A DNA stretch of 37,700 nt from Clostridiisalibacter paucivorans DSM 22131 (GTDB lineage Bacteria; Bacillota; Clostridia; Tissierellales; Clostridiisalibacteraceae), in contig NZ_JHVL01000036.1 of assembly GCF_000620125.1 (NCBI RefSeq), positions 1 to 37,700 on the forward strand. Reading direction: 5' to 3'. The translations under genes and the position numbers were made by a program. The notes below the pieces were generated by a model. It searched no databases, was not told the DNA's origin, and saw only the letters and a list, made by a program, of their open reading frames with translations. Below, one piece after another: positions 15,767 to 24,337 of the stretch. Numbering within the stretch: the stretch's first letter is position 1; the number at the start of each line of letters is the position of its first letter.

Positions 15767-15798
15767 CAAAACAATATATTAATCTAAGGTGTGATTGG

Positions 15799-16290
15799 AT
15801 GATAAAGGCAAATAAGATACTAGATAAAATGACTTTAATAATAAAATGGGTTAGCAGTATACTGTTAACTTTTATGCTGGTGATTACATTTGTACAAGTT
15901 GTTCTTAGATATGTATTCAATAATCCAACTATGTGGTCAGAAGAAGTTACATTATTAATGCTTATATGGTTTGGCTATTTGGCTATATCCTTAGCTGTAA
16001 GAGAAGATTGCCATATATCTATAGAGTCTTTTTACTTAAGTTGTAAAAAGGGTACTAGAACAATATTTGATTTAATAAGACATATATTAATGTTAGGTTT
16101 TTCAGGACTTATGATATATTATGGAATTGAATTAATGAAGATTTCCAAGGGGAAATATTTACCTGCATCCCATATTAGTAGGACATTAATGTATATGGCT
16201 ATGGCAGTAGCAGGTGTTCTTATGGTTATGTTTACTATAGTTCATATATTAAAAATATTTATTTCCCAAGAAGAAAGCGAGGTAAAATAA
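15799..16290 (+). CDS. dctQ: TRAP transporter small membrane subunit (DctQ family)
   Basis: A 163-residue membrane protein with four hydrophobic helices. The helix-2 region has the DctQ pattern FVQVVLRYVFNNPTMWSEEVT and the following LAVREDCHISIE. ATG at 15799 is chosen because AAGGTG sits eight bases upstream. An in-frame TTG at 15763 lies inside the palindrome and lacks a ribosome site. Its stop codon overlaps the dctM start by one base. It couples to DctM in the sodium-driven transporter. Confidence 0.88.
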   Translation: MIKANKILDKMTLIIKWVSSILLTFMLVITFVQVVLRYVFNNPTMWSEEVTLLMLIWFGYLAISLAVREDCHISIESFYLSCKKGTRTIFDLIRHILMLGFSGLMIYYGIELMKISKGKYLPASHISRTLMYMAMAVAGVLMVMFTIVHILKIFISQEESEVK

Positions 16291-17585
16291 TGTCTCCGGA
16301 AATGATGGGTGTTTTAATATTATTCGGTTTATTATTTGGTCTGATGTTGATAAGGGTTCCTATAGCCTTTGCTTTAGGGATTTCATCAGTACTTACAGCA
16401 ATATATCTAGATATACCCCTATTACTTATATTCCAAAAGATGGTCAATGGGCTTAATAGTTTTACCTTTTTAGCTGTACCGTTTTTCATATTGGCTGCAC
16501 AAATTATGACTGATGGAGGCATTAGTGATAAATTGATGAAATTTGCCAATGTAATTGTTGGAAAGATTCGTGGTGGAACAGCCATGGTAAATGTAATAAC
16601 AAGTATGTTCTTTGGAGGAGTATCGGGATCATCTGTAGCTGATGTTTCTTCTATAGGATCGTTTTTAATCCCTGCAATGGAAAAAGAAGGATATGACAAG
16701 GATTATAGTGTTGCTGTAACGGTTACTTCTTCAGTACAGGGTGTTATAATTCCTCCTAGTCAAAATATGATTTATTATTCATTGGCAGCAGGAGGTATAT
16801 CCATAAGTAAATTATTTTTGGCAGGATATATACCTGGGATGCTATTGGGACTAGCCTTAATGCTTGTAACTTATATAATTGCTGTTAAGAGACGTTACCC
16901 TGTGGGTAAGGGATTTACATTGAGGGAAAGTTTACTTATAGTTAAAGACGCTATATTGGGTCTATTTACTGTAGTTATTATTATTGGAGGTATTGTGTTT
17001 GGTATCTTTACTGCTACCGAGTCTGCAGCAGTTGCAGGAGTCTATGCTATTTTGATTACTACATTTGTCTATAAAAATATGACTTTTAATAAGATAAAAG
17101 AAATATTTTTGTCATCATCTAAGACATTGGCGATGATTATAGCTATTATAGCTACTTCATCTTCATTTGGTTTCTTATTGGCATATTTAAAAGTGCCTAC
17201 ATTGGTATCTAATTTTTTCCTAACTATATCAGATAACCCTGTAATAATAATGTTTTTGATGAATATTTTATTACTTGTATTAGGAATGGTTATGGATATG
17301 GGAGTATTGATATTATTACTTACGCCAATATTATTGCCAGTGGCAACTCAAATAGGGATACACCCTATACATTTTGGAATCATAATGATATTAAATCTAG
17401 GTTTGGGACTTTGTACACCACCAGTGGGAACGTCTCTGTTCGTGGGATGTGCTATAGCTGATTTACCCATAGAAAAGTCCATAAGGTCATTTATACCTTT
17501 TTATGTTTCTATGTTATTAATACTACTTTTAATAATAGCTATACCTGAATTGACATTATGGCTTCCCAGTGTGATACAGCCATAA
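16290..17585 (+). CDS. dctM: TRAP transporter large permease (DctM family)
   Basis: A 431-residue integral membrane protein with about twelve helices. Family landmarks are visible: VPFFILAAQIMTDGGIS, FFGGVSGSSVADVSSIG, IIPPSQNMIYYS near residue 155 and FGIIMILNLGLGLCTPPVGTSLFVG near residue 365. It forms the ion-coupled channel of the TRAP system with DctQ and receives ligand from DctP. The next gene starts 36 bp downstream with its own AAGGAGG, so the transporter and nagB-like genes are probably one transcript. Confidence 0.92.
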   Translation: MSPEMMGVLILFGLLFGLMLIRVPIAFALGISSVLTAIYLDIPLLLIFQKMVNGLNSFTFLAVPFFILAAQIMTDGGISDKLMKFANVIVGKIRGGTAMVNVITSMFFGGVSGSSVADVSSIGSFLIPAMEKEGYDKDYSVAVTVTSSVQGVIIPPSQNMIYYSLAAGGISISKLFLAGYIPGMLLGLALMLVTYIIAVKRRYPVGKGFTLRESLLIVKDAILGLFTVVIIIGGIVFGIFTATESAAVAGVYAILITTFVYKNMTFNKIKEIFLSSSKTLAMIIAIIATSSSFGFLLAYLKVPTLVSNFFLTISDNPVIIMFLMNILLLVLGMVMDMGVLILLLTPILLPVATQIGIHPIHFGIIMILNLGLGLCTPPVGTSLFVGCAIADLPIEKSIRSFIPFYVSMLLILLLIIAIPELTLWLPSVIQP

Positions 17586-17621
17586 AACTTATATACTTAT
17601 AAAAATCAAGGAGGAATAGAA

Positions 17622-18365
17622 ATGAAAATAGTTCTTAGTAAAACAGCTGAAGAATTAGGTAAAAAAGCTGCAGATTCTGCTGCAGAAGCTTTAAATAAAG
17701 TTATAGAAGAAAAGGGAAGTGCAAGATTATTATTATCTACTGGTGCATCTCAGTTTACTACTATATCTGAATTAGTAAAAAAAGATGTGGATTGGAGCAA
17801 AGTTGAAATGTTCCATTTGGATGAATATGTGGGATTACCAGAGTCACATATAGCCAGTTTTAGAAAGTATTTAAAAGAGAGATTTGTATCCCATGTAGAC
17901 ATAAAAGAGGCATATTTTGTAAATGGTGAAGGAGATGTGGAAGAAAATATCAAAAAATTGACTGAAGAAATAAGAAGGGCACCTATAGATGTTGCTCTTA
18001 TTGGCATAGGAGAAAATGCCCATATAGCATTCAATGATCCGCCAGCAGACTTTGATACTAAAGAGGCCTATATAAAGGTTAATCTAGATAATAAATGTAA
18101 GATGCAACAAGTTGGAGAGGGATGGTTTGATACTAAGAATGATGTGCCAGATCAGGCTATAACTATGACAGTATATCAAATAATGCAAAGTAAAAAGATA
18201 ATATCTTGTGTACCTCATAAAGTAAAAGCTGAGGCTATAAAAAATACATTAGAAAATGATTTAAATAATGAAATACCTGCTACAATGTTAAAACAACACA
18301 GTGATTGGACATTATTTGTAGATGAGAATTCAGCATCACTGATAGATGTTGAAAAATATAATTAA
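17622..18365 (+). CDS. nagB: Glucosamine-6-phosphate deaminase family protein (NagB-like)
   Basis: A 247-residue sugar-phosphate isomerase/deaminase of the NagB/6-phosphogluconolactonase superfamily. STGASQFTTISEL is the phosphate loop, MFHLDEYVGLP carries the catalytic aspartate, and GIGENAHIAFNDPP contains the ring-opening histidine. The last motif differs from textbook NagB (GIGxNGHIGFNEP), with Ala for both second glycines, and places it in a divergent subgroup. The likely reaction is conversion of an amino-sugar phosphate to a ketose phosphate plus ammonia. Together with the NagA homologue, it suggests an N-acetylated amino sugar. It may act on an isomer other than GlcN6P. Confidence 0.8.
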   Translation: MKIVLSKTAEELGKKAADSAAEALNKVIEEKGSARLLLSTGASQFTTISELVKKDVDWSKVEMFHLDEYVGLPESHIASFRKYLKERFVSHVDIKEAYFVNGEGDVEENIKKLTEEIRRAPIDVALIGIGENAHIAFNDPPADFDTKEAYIKVNLDNKCKMQQVGEGWFDTKNDVPDQAITMTVYQIMQSKKIISCVPHKVKAEAIKNTLENDLNNEIPATMLKQHSDWTLFVDENSASLIDVEKYN

Positions 18366-18405
18366 TATTTAGTTGTGAGTAATTGATAGCTTGTAGTTGA
18401 TTGAA

Positions 18406-18472
18406 AGGGGAGAAAATAAGATTGTAAACTTGATTAAGGTCAAATAATACAATTTCAAGATTTTTCTCCCCT
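18406..18472 (+). terminator. Hairpin between nagB and nagA
   Basis: AGGGGAGAAAAT pairs with ATTTTTCTCCCCT across a 40-nt loop. Probably a partial terminator or stability element. The bases just before it (18362-18400, TTAATATTTAGTTGTGAGT) resemble the start of the dispersed repeat described at 30153. Confidence 0.45.
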
Positions 18473-18537
18473 ATTTGTATGGAATTATATATGAAATAAT
18501 GCATTATTATGTCAAATAATATAAGGGAATGGTGAAT

Positions 18538-19722
18538 ATGGCAGTTGTATTTAAAAACGGTAAAGTTATAACAGAAGAAGGCATTATAGAAAATGGTGGA
18601 GTAGTAATAGAAAAAGACAAGATAAAAGAGATATTTACAGATAATAATCATGAAAAATATAGTGATTACAGAGTAGTAGATGTGCAAGGCAAATATATAT
18701 CTCCTGGTTTCATAGATATACATACCCATGGAGGGGGCGGACATGATTTTATGGATGGAACTGTGGATGCTATTGTACAGGGAGCTAAGGCTCATATGTA
18801 CCATGGGACTACATCCATAGTACCTACTACATTGACCAGTACCATGGATACTCTATATAATACTTTGGACAATGTAAAATTGGCTAAAAAAGATGCTAAA
18901 TTATGTCCCAATATATTAGGTATCCATTTAGAAGGACCGTATTTTTCATTTGAACAAAGAGGTGCTCAAGATCCTAAATATTTAAAGAATCCTGATAAGG
19001 AAGAATATACTAAGATATTAGATTATTGTGATGACATAGTGAGGTGGACTGTAGCTCCTGAGCTTCCTGGTGCTATGGAAATGGGTAGAGTTCTTAGTAA
19101 AAGGGGAGTAGTATGTTCCATGGGACATAGTGATGCAATATCTGAGCAGGTAGAAGAAGCGTTTGAAAATGGCTATAATCTAGTAACTCATCTATACTCT
19201 GGTATGTCTATGGTAAAGCGTATAAATGCATTTAGATATGCTGGAATGGTGGAAGGGGCATATCTTATAGATGAAATGTATGTAGAAGTTATAGCTGACG
19301 GTATGCATTTGCCTGCTAGTCTTTTAAAGCTTATATATAAGGTAAAAGGACCAGACAAGATATGTTTAGTTACTGATTCAATGAGAGCAGCTGGGATGCC
19401 TGAAGGCGAATATATACTTGGTAGCAAAGATACAGGGCAGCGGGTTATTGTGGAAGATGGAGTTGCAAAACTTATTGATAGGACTGCATTTGCTGGTAGT
19501 GTAGCTACAGCAGATAGATTGGTTAGGAATATGGTAAATTTAGTTGATATGCCTATGGAAGAAGCAGTGAAGATGATGACAATAAACCCTGCTAAGGTGA
19601 TGAGAATATATGACCAAAAAGGGAGTATAGCACCTGAAAAAGATGCAGATATAATAGTATTTGATGAAAATATAAATATAGATACGGTAATGGTACAGGG
19701 TAAAATAACTGTACAAAAGTAA
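18538..19722 (+). CDS. nagA: N-acetylglucosamine-6-phosphate deacetylase family (NagA-like)
   Basis: A 394-residue amidohydrolase. Metal and substrate motifs run in order: DIHTHGGGGHDFMDG, GIHLEGPYFS, MGHSDA, VTHLYSGMS, VIADGMHLP and VTDSMRAAGM. The usual THLFNAM appears as THLYSGMS, so the substrate pocket may differ from ordinary NagA. It removes acetate from an N-acetyl amino-sugar 6-phosphate. ATG at 18538 is preferred over 18529 because AAGGGA is then correctly spaced. It lies 172 bp after nagB with a hairpin between, on the same strand as the rest of the locus. Confidence 0.85.
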   Translation: MAVVFKNGKVITEEGIIENGGVVIEKDKIKEIFTDNNHEKYSDYRVVDVQGKYISPGFIDIHTHGGGGHDFMDGTVDAIVQGAKAHMYHGTTSIVPTTLTSTMDTLYNTLDNVKLAKKDAKLCPNILGIHLEGPYFSFEQRGAQDPKYLKNPDKEEYTKILDYCDDIVRWTVAPELPGAMEMGRVLSKRGVVCSMGHSDAISEQVEEAFENGYNLVTHLYSGMSMVKRINAFRYAGMVEGAYLIDEMYVEVIADGMHLPASLLKLIYKVKGPDKICLVTDSMRAAGMPEGEYILGSKDTGQRVIVEDGVAKLIDRTAFAGSVATADRLVRNMVNLVDMPMEEAVKMMTINPAKVMRIYDQKGSIAPEKDADIIVFDENINIDTVMVQGKITVQK

Positions 19723-19749
19723 TAAAGGATATCCTACAGGAGGAACTTT

Positions 19750-20682
19750 GTGGAAATTATAAAACTTATTGAAACCATAGGAACAATTCTGATATTTTTA
19801 GCAACAGGAATAGTTATATCTAAAAGGGGTATAGTCAAAGAAAAAGATACTAAGGCATTGACCGATATAATAATATACATAGCAATACCTGCACTAATAA
19901 TATCAGAGATACCTAAAAGTTTGGAAATTATCCTCATAGGGGATTTATATATAGTACCTATTATATCTTTTTTGTTTACATTGATAATACTGTATTTTGG
20001 GAAAGGTATAGCAAGGCAAATATCATCTATAGCCCCCCATAAAGAAGATGTATTTGCCCTTGCTATGGCATTCCCAAATACTGTATTTGTAGGACTCCCA
20101 TTGATGATTACACTATATGGAAATAAGGTTGTTGGAATGGTGTTTTTTTATGATTTAGGGGTAAATATTGTACTCTATAGTCTGGCTATAAGCATATTAA
20201 AAAATGAAATTACATCTGCAAAAAAACTAATAAAAAGTGTAGTGAACCCTCCATTGATTGCAATAATAATAGCTATTATATTATATTTATTAGATATTGA
20301 ATTACCTAGTCTGGTTAGTAATGCACTGAATATGTTGGGGGATACTACTATTGCTCTTTCTTTGCTGGTAGTAGGTATAATAATAGGGAGTCTTAAGATA
20401 AATTTGAAAATTATAGACAGGTCTATGATTTTTATATGTTTTTTAAAGCTGTTTATATCAGGTTTTTTAATGTTTGTAATTGTGTACAAACTTAATATAG
20501 ATGTATTGATAAAAAAAATACTTATTTTGGAGGCTTCAATGCCTACTATGGTTGTGGTTTCCATACTTGCTAGAACCTATAATAGAGATTATAGATATGC
20601 AGCAATGACTGTATTTTTAACAACTGTTTTGAGTATAATTACGATTCCTATTATGGTGACAGTAATAGAAAAATTAATATAA
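19750..20682 (+). CDS. AEC (auxin efflux carrier) family transporter
   Basis: A 310-residue membrane protein with about ten helices in two halves, of the AEC/YfdV type. Family features include GIVISKRGIVKEKDTKALTDIIIYIAIPALII at the N-terminus and AMAFPNTVFVGLPLMITLYG before the midpoint. Such carriers move small carboxylates across the membrane. GTG start at 19750 with AGGAGGA six bases upstream. It sits between nagA and the epimerase-like gene, so it may export an acidic end product or import an acid related to this sugar locus. Confidence 0.82.
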   Translation: MEIIKLIETIGTILIFLATGIVISKRGIVKEKDTKALTDIIIYIAIPALIISEIPKSLEIILIGDLYIVPIISFLFTLIILYFGKGIARQISSIAPHKEDVFALAMAFPNTVFVGLPLMITLYGNKVVGMVFFYDLGVNIVLYSLAISILKNEITSAKKLIKSVVNPPLIAIIIAIILYLLDIELPSLVSNALNMLGDTTIALSLLVVGIIIGSLKINLKIIDRSMIFICFLKLFISGFLMFVIVYKLNIDVLIKKILILEASMPTMVVVSILARTYNRDYRYAAMTVFLTTVLSIITIPIMVTVIEKLI

Positions 20683-20696
20683 ATGGGGTTTTATAT

Positions 20697-21581
20697 ATGA
20701 TTCTATTAAAAAATAAATATTTAAGTGTGAAAATAAATGAATTGGGGGGAGAATTGAACAGTGTAAAGGATAAAGTTTACAACTTAGAATATATTTGGCA
20801 GGCAAAAGAAGATATATGGCCAAATCATTCTCCAGTATTGTTCCCTATAATTGCTAGACTTTTTGATGGAAAATATTATGTGGATGGAAGAGAATATAGA
20901 CTTGAAAAACATGGTATTGCACCTTCATCATATTTTAATGTAGTTGATGTAGAAAAAAATTTTGTCAAATTACAGCTAAAATATGATGAATTGAGTTTAA
21001 CAAAATATCCTTATAAATTTAATTTCAACATAATGTATAAGTTAGATGATAATAAATTAAATGTAGAGTTCTATGTAGAAAATTTAGATGACAAAGATAT
21101 ATATTTTTCTGTTGGAGGACATCCTGCTTTTAATTGTCCACTATTTAAGGATGAAAAGATGGAAGATTATTTTATACAATTTAAGGATAAAGAAAGATTA
21201 GAGACATATGTAATGGATGACAATATAAAAATGCTGACTAAGAAAAAACAAATAGTAGGAGATAAAATAGATAAATTGCAAATAGGATATCAATTATTTG
21301 AAAAAGATACAGTTATATTTGAAGATATTAAGAAAAAGATGATATCTCTAAAGAGTAAAAATCATAATAAAGAGATTAGAATAAAATTTGATGATTTTCC
21401 TTATTTAGCTATATGGTCCAAGCGAAAACCGAATGGATTACATCCATTTGTATGCATAGAGCCATGGTATGGACTTCCAGATTTTAATGATGGACCTTAT
21501 GAATTAAGTCAAAAGCCAGGGATTACTAAACTTGAAAAGAGTGAATCCTTCAGTTGTAGCTATAGCATAGAATTCATATAA
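20697..21581 (+). CDS. Aldose 1-epimerase-like protein (LacX type)
   Basis: A 294-residue galactose-mutarotase-fold protein. SVGGHPAFNCPL gives the catalytic histidine context, WPNHSPVLFPIIARL the substrate arginine region, and CIEPWYGLPDF the glutamate near the C-terminus. The pattern is that of the LacX-like subgroup of aldose epimerases. It would interconvert sugar anomers of whatever hexose this locus handles. Its ribosome site is weak (GGGG), with a 14-bp gap after the AEC gene. Start at 20697 is the only early ATG. Confidence 0.82.
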   Translation: MILLKNKYLSVKINELGGELNSVKDKVYNLEYIWQAKEDIWPNHSPVLFPIIARLFDGKYYVDGREYRLEKHGIAPSSYFNVVDVEKNFVKLQLKYDELSLTKYPYKFNFNIMYKLDDNKLNVEFYVENLDDKDIYFSVGGHPAFNCPLFKDEKMEDYFIQFKDKERLETYVMDDNIKMLTKKKQIVGDKIDKLQIGYQLFEKDTVIFEDIKKKMISLKSKNHNKEIRIKFDDFPYLAIWSKRKPNGLHPFVCIEPWYGLPDFNDGPYELSQKPGITKLEKSESFSCSYSIEFI

Positions 21582-21594
21582 AGGAGTGTATATA

Positions 21595-23085
21595 ATGAAG
21601 GACTTTATAAAGATAAATGATAAAGATAATATAGTAATAGCCCTCAGAGACTTTAAAATGGGAGAACATATAAATGTAGATGGTAGAGAAGTATCTATAA
21701 AGGATATCATACCTAAAGGACATAAGATAGCACTGGAATCTCTAGAGCAGGGGAGTAGAATAATAAAATATGGTGCTACTATAGGATATGCCAAGGAGTT
21801 AATAGATATGGGTAGCCATGTTCATTCCCATAATATGAAGACATCTTTAGAAGGAGTTTTGGAGTATTCTTATGATAAAAGAGTTGTAGATAAAGATAAT
21901 ACAAAAGATAGAGGTCTTACGTTTAAAGGATATAAGAGAAAAAATGGAGATATAGGTATAAGAAATGAGCTTTGGATAGTGCCTACAGTGGGATGTGTAA
22001 ATGGTATTGGAGAAATGATATTAAAAGAATTTAAGGCTACAATAAATTCAGAAGATATAGATGGAATGGAGGTATTTAAGCATAATTATGGCTGTTCTCA
22101 ATTGGGAGATGACCACCAGAATACTGTAAAAATATTGGGTGATATAGTGAAGCATCCCAATGCAGGAGGAGTATTAGTATTGGGATTGGGTTGTGAAAAT
22201 AATACAATGGATCAATTTATTAAAAGTCTAGGAGATTATGATAAAGATAGAGTGAAATTTTTAGTAGCCCAAGATGTAGATGATGAATTAGAAGAAGGAA
22301 TTAAAATTTTATCCCAGTTATTTAATAATATGAAAAAAGATATTAGGGAAGAAATATCTATAAGTGAATTGAAGATAGGACTAAAATGTGGAGGTTCTGA
22401 TGGATTCTCAGGTATAACTGCAAATCCGCTATTGGGTGCGTTTTCAGATTTTCTTATAAGTCAAGGAGGTACAACTGTACTCACAGAAGTTCCAGAGATG
22501 TTCGGTGCAGAGACATTTCTGATGGAAAGAGCAAAAAATGAAGAAGTATTTAATGATACAGTGGCATTGATAAATGATTTTAAAAACTATTTTATAAGAC
22601 ATGAACAACCTGTATATGAAAATCCTTCCCCAGGAAATAAAGAGGGGGGAATAACTACATTAGAAGAAAAGTCTTTGGGTTGTATCCAAAAGGGAGGAAG
22701 TGCAGAGATAGTAGATGTATTGAAATATGGAGAAGTTTTAGAGAGAAAAGGGCTAAACTTATTGGAATCTCCAGGTAATGATCTTGTGGCTTCTACTGTG
22801 TTGGGAGCTTCTGGATGTCATATGGTATTATTTACTACAGGTAGAGGAACTCCCTTTGGAAGTTTTGTGCCTACTATGAAGATAGCTACTAATTCAGAAT
22901 TATACAATAAGAAAAGACGTTGGATAGATTTTGATGCAGGAGTACTTTTGAAGAATAAATCAATGGATGAATTATTGGAAGAGTTCATCGAATATGTTAT
23001 AGATGTATCTAATGGTAAATTAGTAAATAATGAGAAAAATGATTTCAGAGAGATAGCCATATTTAAGACAGGAGTTACATTATAG
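21595..23085 (+). CDS. uxaA: Altronate dehydratase family enzyme (UxaA-like)
   Basis: A 496-residue hexonate dehydratase of the UxaA/GarD family. The N-terminal SAF domain spans about residues 5-90 (GHKIALESLEQGSRIIKYGATIGYA), followed by the catalytic region with FKGYKRKNGDIGIRNELWIVPTVGCVN, HNYGCSQLGDDH and LKCGGSDGFSGITANP. The C-terminus has TTGRGTPFGSFVPTMKIATN. The family dehydrates D-altronate-like acids to 2-keto-3-deoxy acids. ATG at 21595 follows AAAGGAG; the GTG at 21586 is within that site. No uxaB, kdgK or kdgA lies nearby, so the true substrate and downstream steps are open. Confidence 0.87.
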   Translation: MKDFIKINDKDNIVIALRDFKMGEHINVDGREVSIKDIIPKGHKIALESLEQGSRIIKYGATIGYAKELIDMGSHVHSHNMKTSLEGVLEYSYDKRVVDKDNTKDRGLTFKGYKRKNGDIGIRNELWIVPTVGCVNGIGEMILKEFKATINSEDIDGMEVFKHNYGCSQLGDDHQNTVKILGDIVKHPNAGGVLVLGLGCENNTMDQFIKSLGDYDKDRVKFLVAQDVDDELEEGIKILSQLFNNMKKDIREEISISELKIGLKCGGSDGFSGITANPLLGAFSDFLISQGGTTVLTEVPEMFGAETFLMERAKNEEVFNDTVALINDFKNYFIRHEQPVYENPSPGNKEGGITTLEEKSLGCIQKGGSAEIVDVLKYGEVLERKGLNLLESPGNDLVASTVLGASGCHMVLFTTGRGTPFGSFVPTMKIATNSELYNKKRRWIDFDAGVLLKNKSMDELLEEFIEYVIDVSNGKLVNNEKNDFREIAIFKTGVTL

Positions 23086-23154
23086 AAATATAGTAGTTTA
23101 AGTATATCTTTCAGTAATGAAATATTTGTTGGAATTTGTAACAAAATATAATGA

Positions 23155-23214
23155 GTTAGTAGCTAATGACGGAAATCCTGTGAATTTTATCATTAGACTA
23201 CTAACTATTTTTAA
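23155..23214 (+). terminator. Terminator after uxaA; member of the GTTAGTAG repeat family
   Basis: GTTAGTAGCTAATGA (23155-23169) pairs with TCATTAGACTACTAAC (23190-23205), one bulged A, followed by TATTTTTAATTG. It separates the convergent uxaA and peptidase genes. The arms resemble those at 30153 and 35116. Confidence 0.75.
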
Positions 23215-23218
23215 TTGT

Positions 23219-24313
23219 TTATAATATGGTCATATCTTTTGGTGAATTATTTAGAATGGTACTTTTTCCATCTTCAATGACAACTATATCTTCAACCCTC
23301 ATTCCATATTTGCCAGGAAGATATATACCAGGTTCTATACTGAAAGACATGCCATTATCTAGTTGCAATGCATTTTTTTCTTTAATATATGGTCCTTCAT
23401 GTACATCCATACCTATTCCATGACCAGTTCTATTTATAAAATATTTTCCATAACCAGCATCGTCTATAATATCTCTAGCAGTTTTATCTACATCGCCAGC
23501 GGTAACTCCTTTTTTAGCAAATTTTTCCGCTTCCATATTTGCATGCAATACTATATTGTATATTTTGCGTTGTTCTTCTGTGGGAGTACCTACGAATACA
23601 GTTCTAGACATATCAGAACAATAACCATTATATTTACATCCAAAGTCCAAAATAATGATATCATTTTTTTCTATAATACGACTGTCATCATTATAATGAG
23701 GTTTAGAACTATTGGGACCAGAGGCTACTATAGTATCAAAGGAAAGTTCTTCTGCCCCTTTCTCCATAAAAAGTTCTTCTATTTTATTTTTTATATCTCT
23801 TTCCATTATACCAGGTCTTATGAATTTTACTATATCAGAAAATACTCGATCTGCAATATTAGCAGCTTCCTTAAGATGTTTAATTTCATCTTTAGTTTTA
23901 ATCATTCTGATATTTTCCATGACTTCAGTACCAAGTACAAAGTTTGTATCAATAAAACTATTTATTTCCAATATATCTACAGCCCTTAATGTGTCATTTA
24001 TGCCTATCTTTATATTCTTGATATTATATTTTGCACATGCATCTTTGATGGCATTAATAAATCCTTCTCCATCACTCCAGCAGAATATCTCTATACTATT
24101 ATTCAATATTTCTTCAGTTTCTTCAAGATAAAGTTCAGGGCATATGTAAAATTTGTCTCCATTTTTTAATATGAACAATGCCTTGAATCTTTCATCTGTG
24201 GAAGGATTTAGTCCTGTAAAATATTTTAAATCTGAACCAGGGCCAATTAACAAGGCATCTAGATTTTTTTCTGTCATTAAATGTATTGCTTTATCTAATC
24301 TCTTATCTAACAT
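23219..24313 (-). CDS. M24 Xaa-Pro peptidase (aminopeptidase P / prolidase-like)
   Basis: A 364-residue cytosolic metallopeptidase: a creatinase-like N-terminal domain (residues 1-130), then a pita-bread M24 domain. The five metal ligands are visible: Asp in IILDFG, Asp in YCSDMSR, His in GHGIGMDVHEGP, Glu in SIEPGIY and Glu in RVEDI. Such enzymes cleave X-Pro (and X-Hyp) bonds. It is the last gene of a minus-strand operon (24 bp after the symporter gene, ribosome site AAGGAGG). Lying opposite hydroxyproline genes, it likely frees imino acids from collagen-type peptides. Confidence 0.9.
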   Translation of the reverse strand: MLDKRLDKAIHLMTEKNLDALLIGPGSDLKYFTGLNPSTDERFKALFILKNGDKFYICPELYLEETEEILNNSIEIFCWSDGEGFINAIKDACAKYNIKNIKIGINDTLRAVDILEINSFIDTNFVLGTEVMENIRMIKTKDEIKHLKEAANIADRVFSDIVKFIRPGIMERDIKNKIEELFMEKGAEELSFDTIVASGPNSSKPHYNDDSRIIEKNDIIILDFGCKYNGYCSDMSRTVFVGTPTEEQRKIYNIVLHANMEAEKFAKKGVTAGDVDKTARDIIDDAGYGKYFINRTGHGIGMDVHEGPYIKEKNALQLDNGMSFSIEPGIYLPGKYGMRVEDIVVIEDGKSTILNNSPKDMTIL

Positions 24314-24337
24314 AATAAATTCCTCCTTATATTTTGA

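Noticed and set aside
14707-17585. Sialic-acid TRAP transporter
   Set aside because: NagA and NagB homologues are nearby, but nanA, nanE and nanK are not. The binding protein alone does not show the ligand, so a sialate assignment was not made.
23226-24131. Long plus-strand open frames opposite the Xaa-Pro peptidase gene
   Set aside because: They are low-complexity antisense frames (rich in Ile, Ser, Phe, Tyr) over a gene with all five M24 metal ligands, and they lack ribosome sites.
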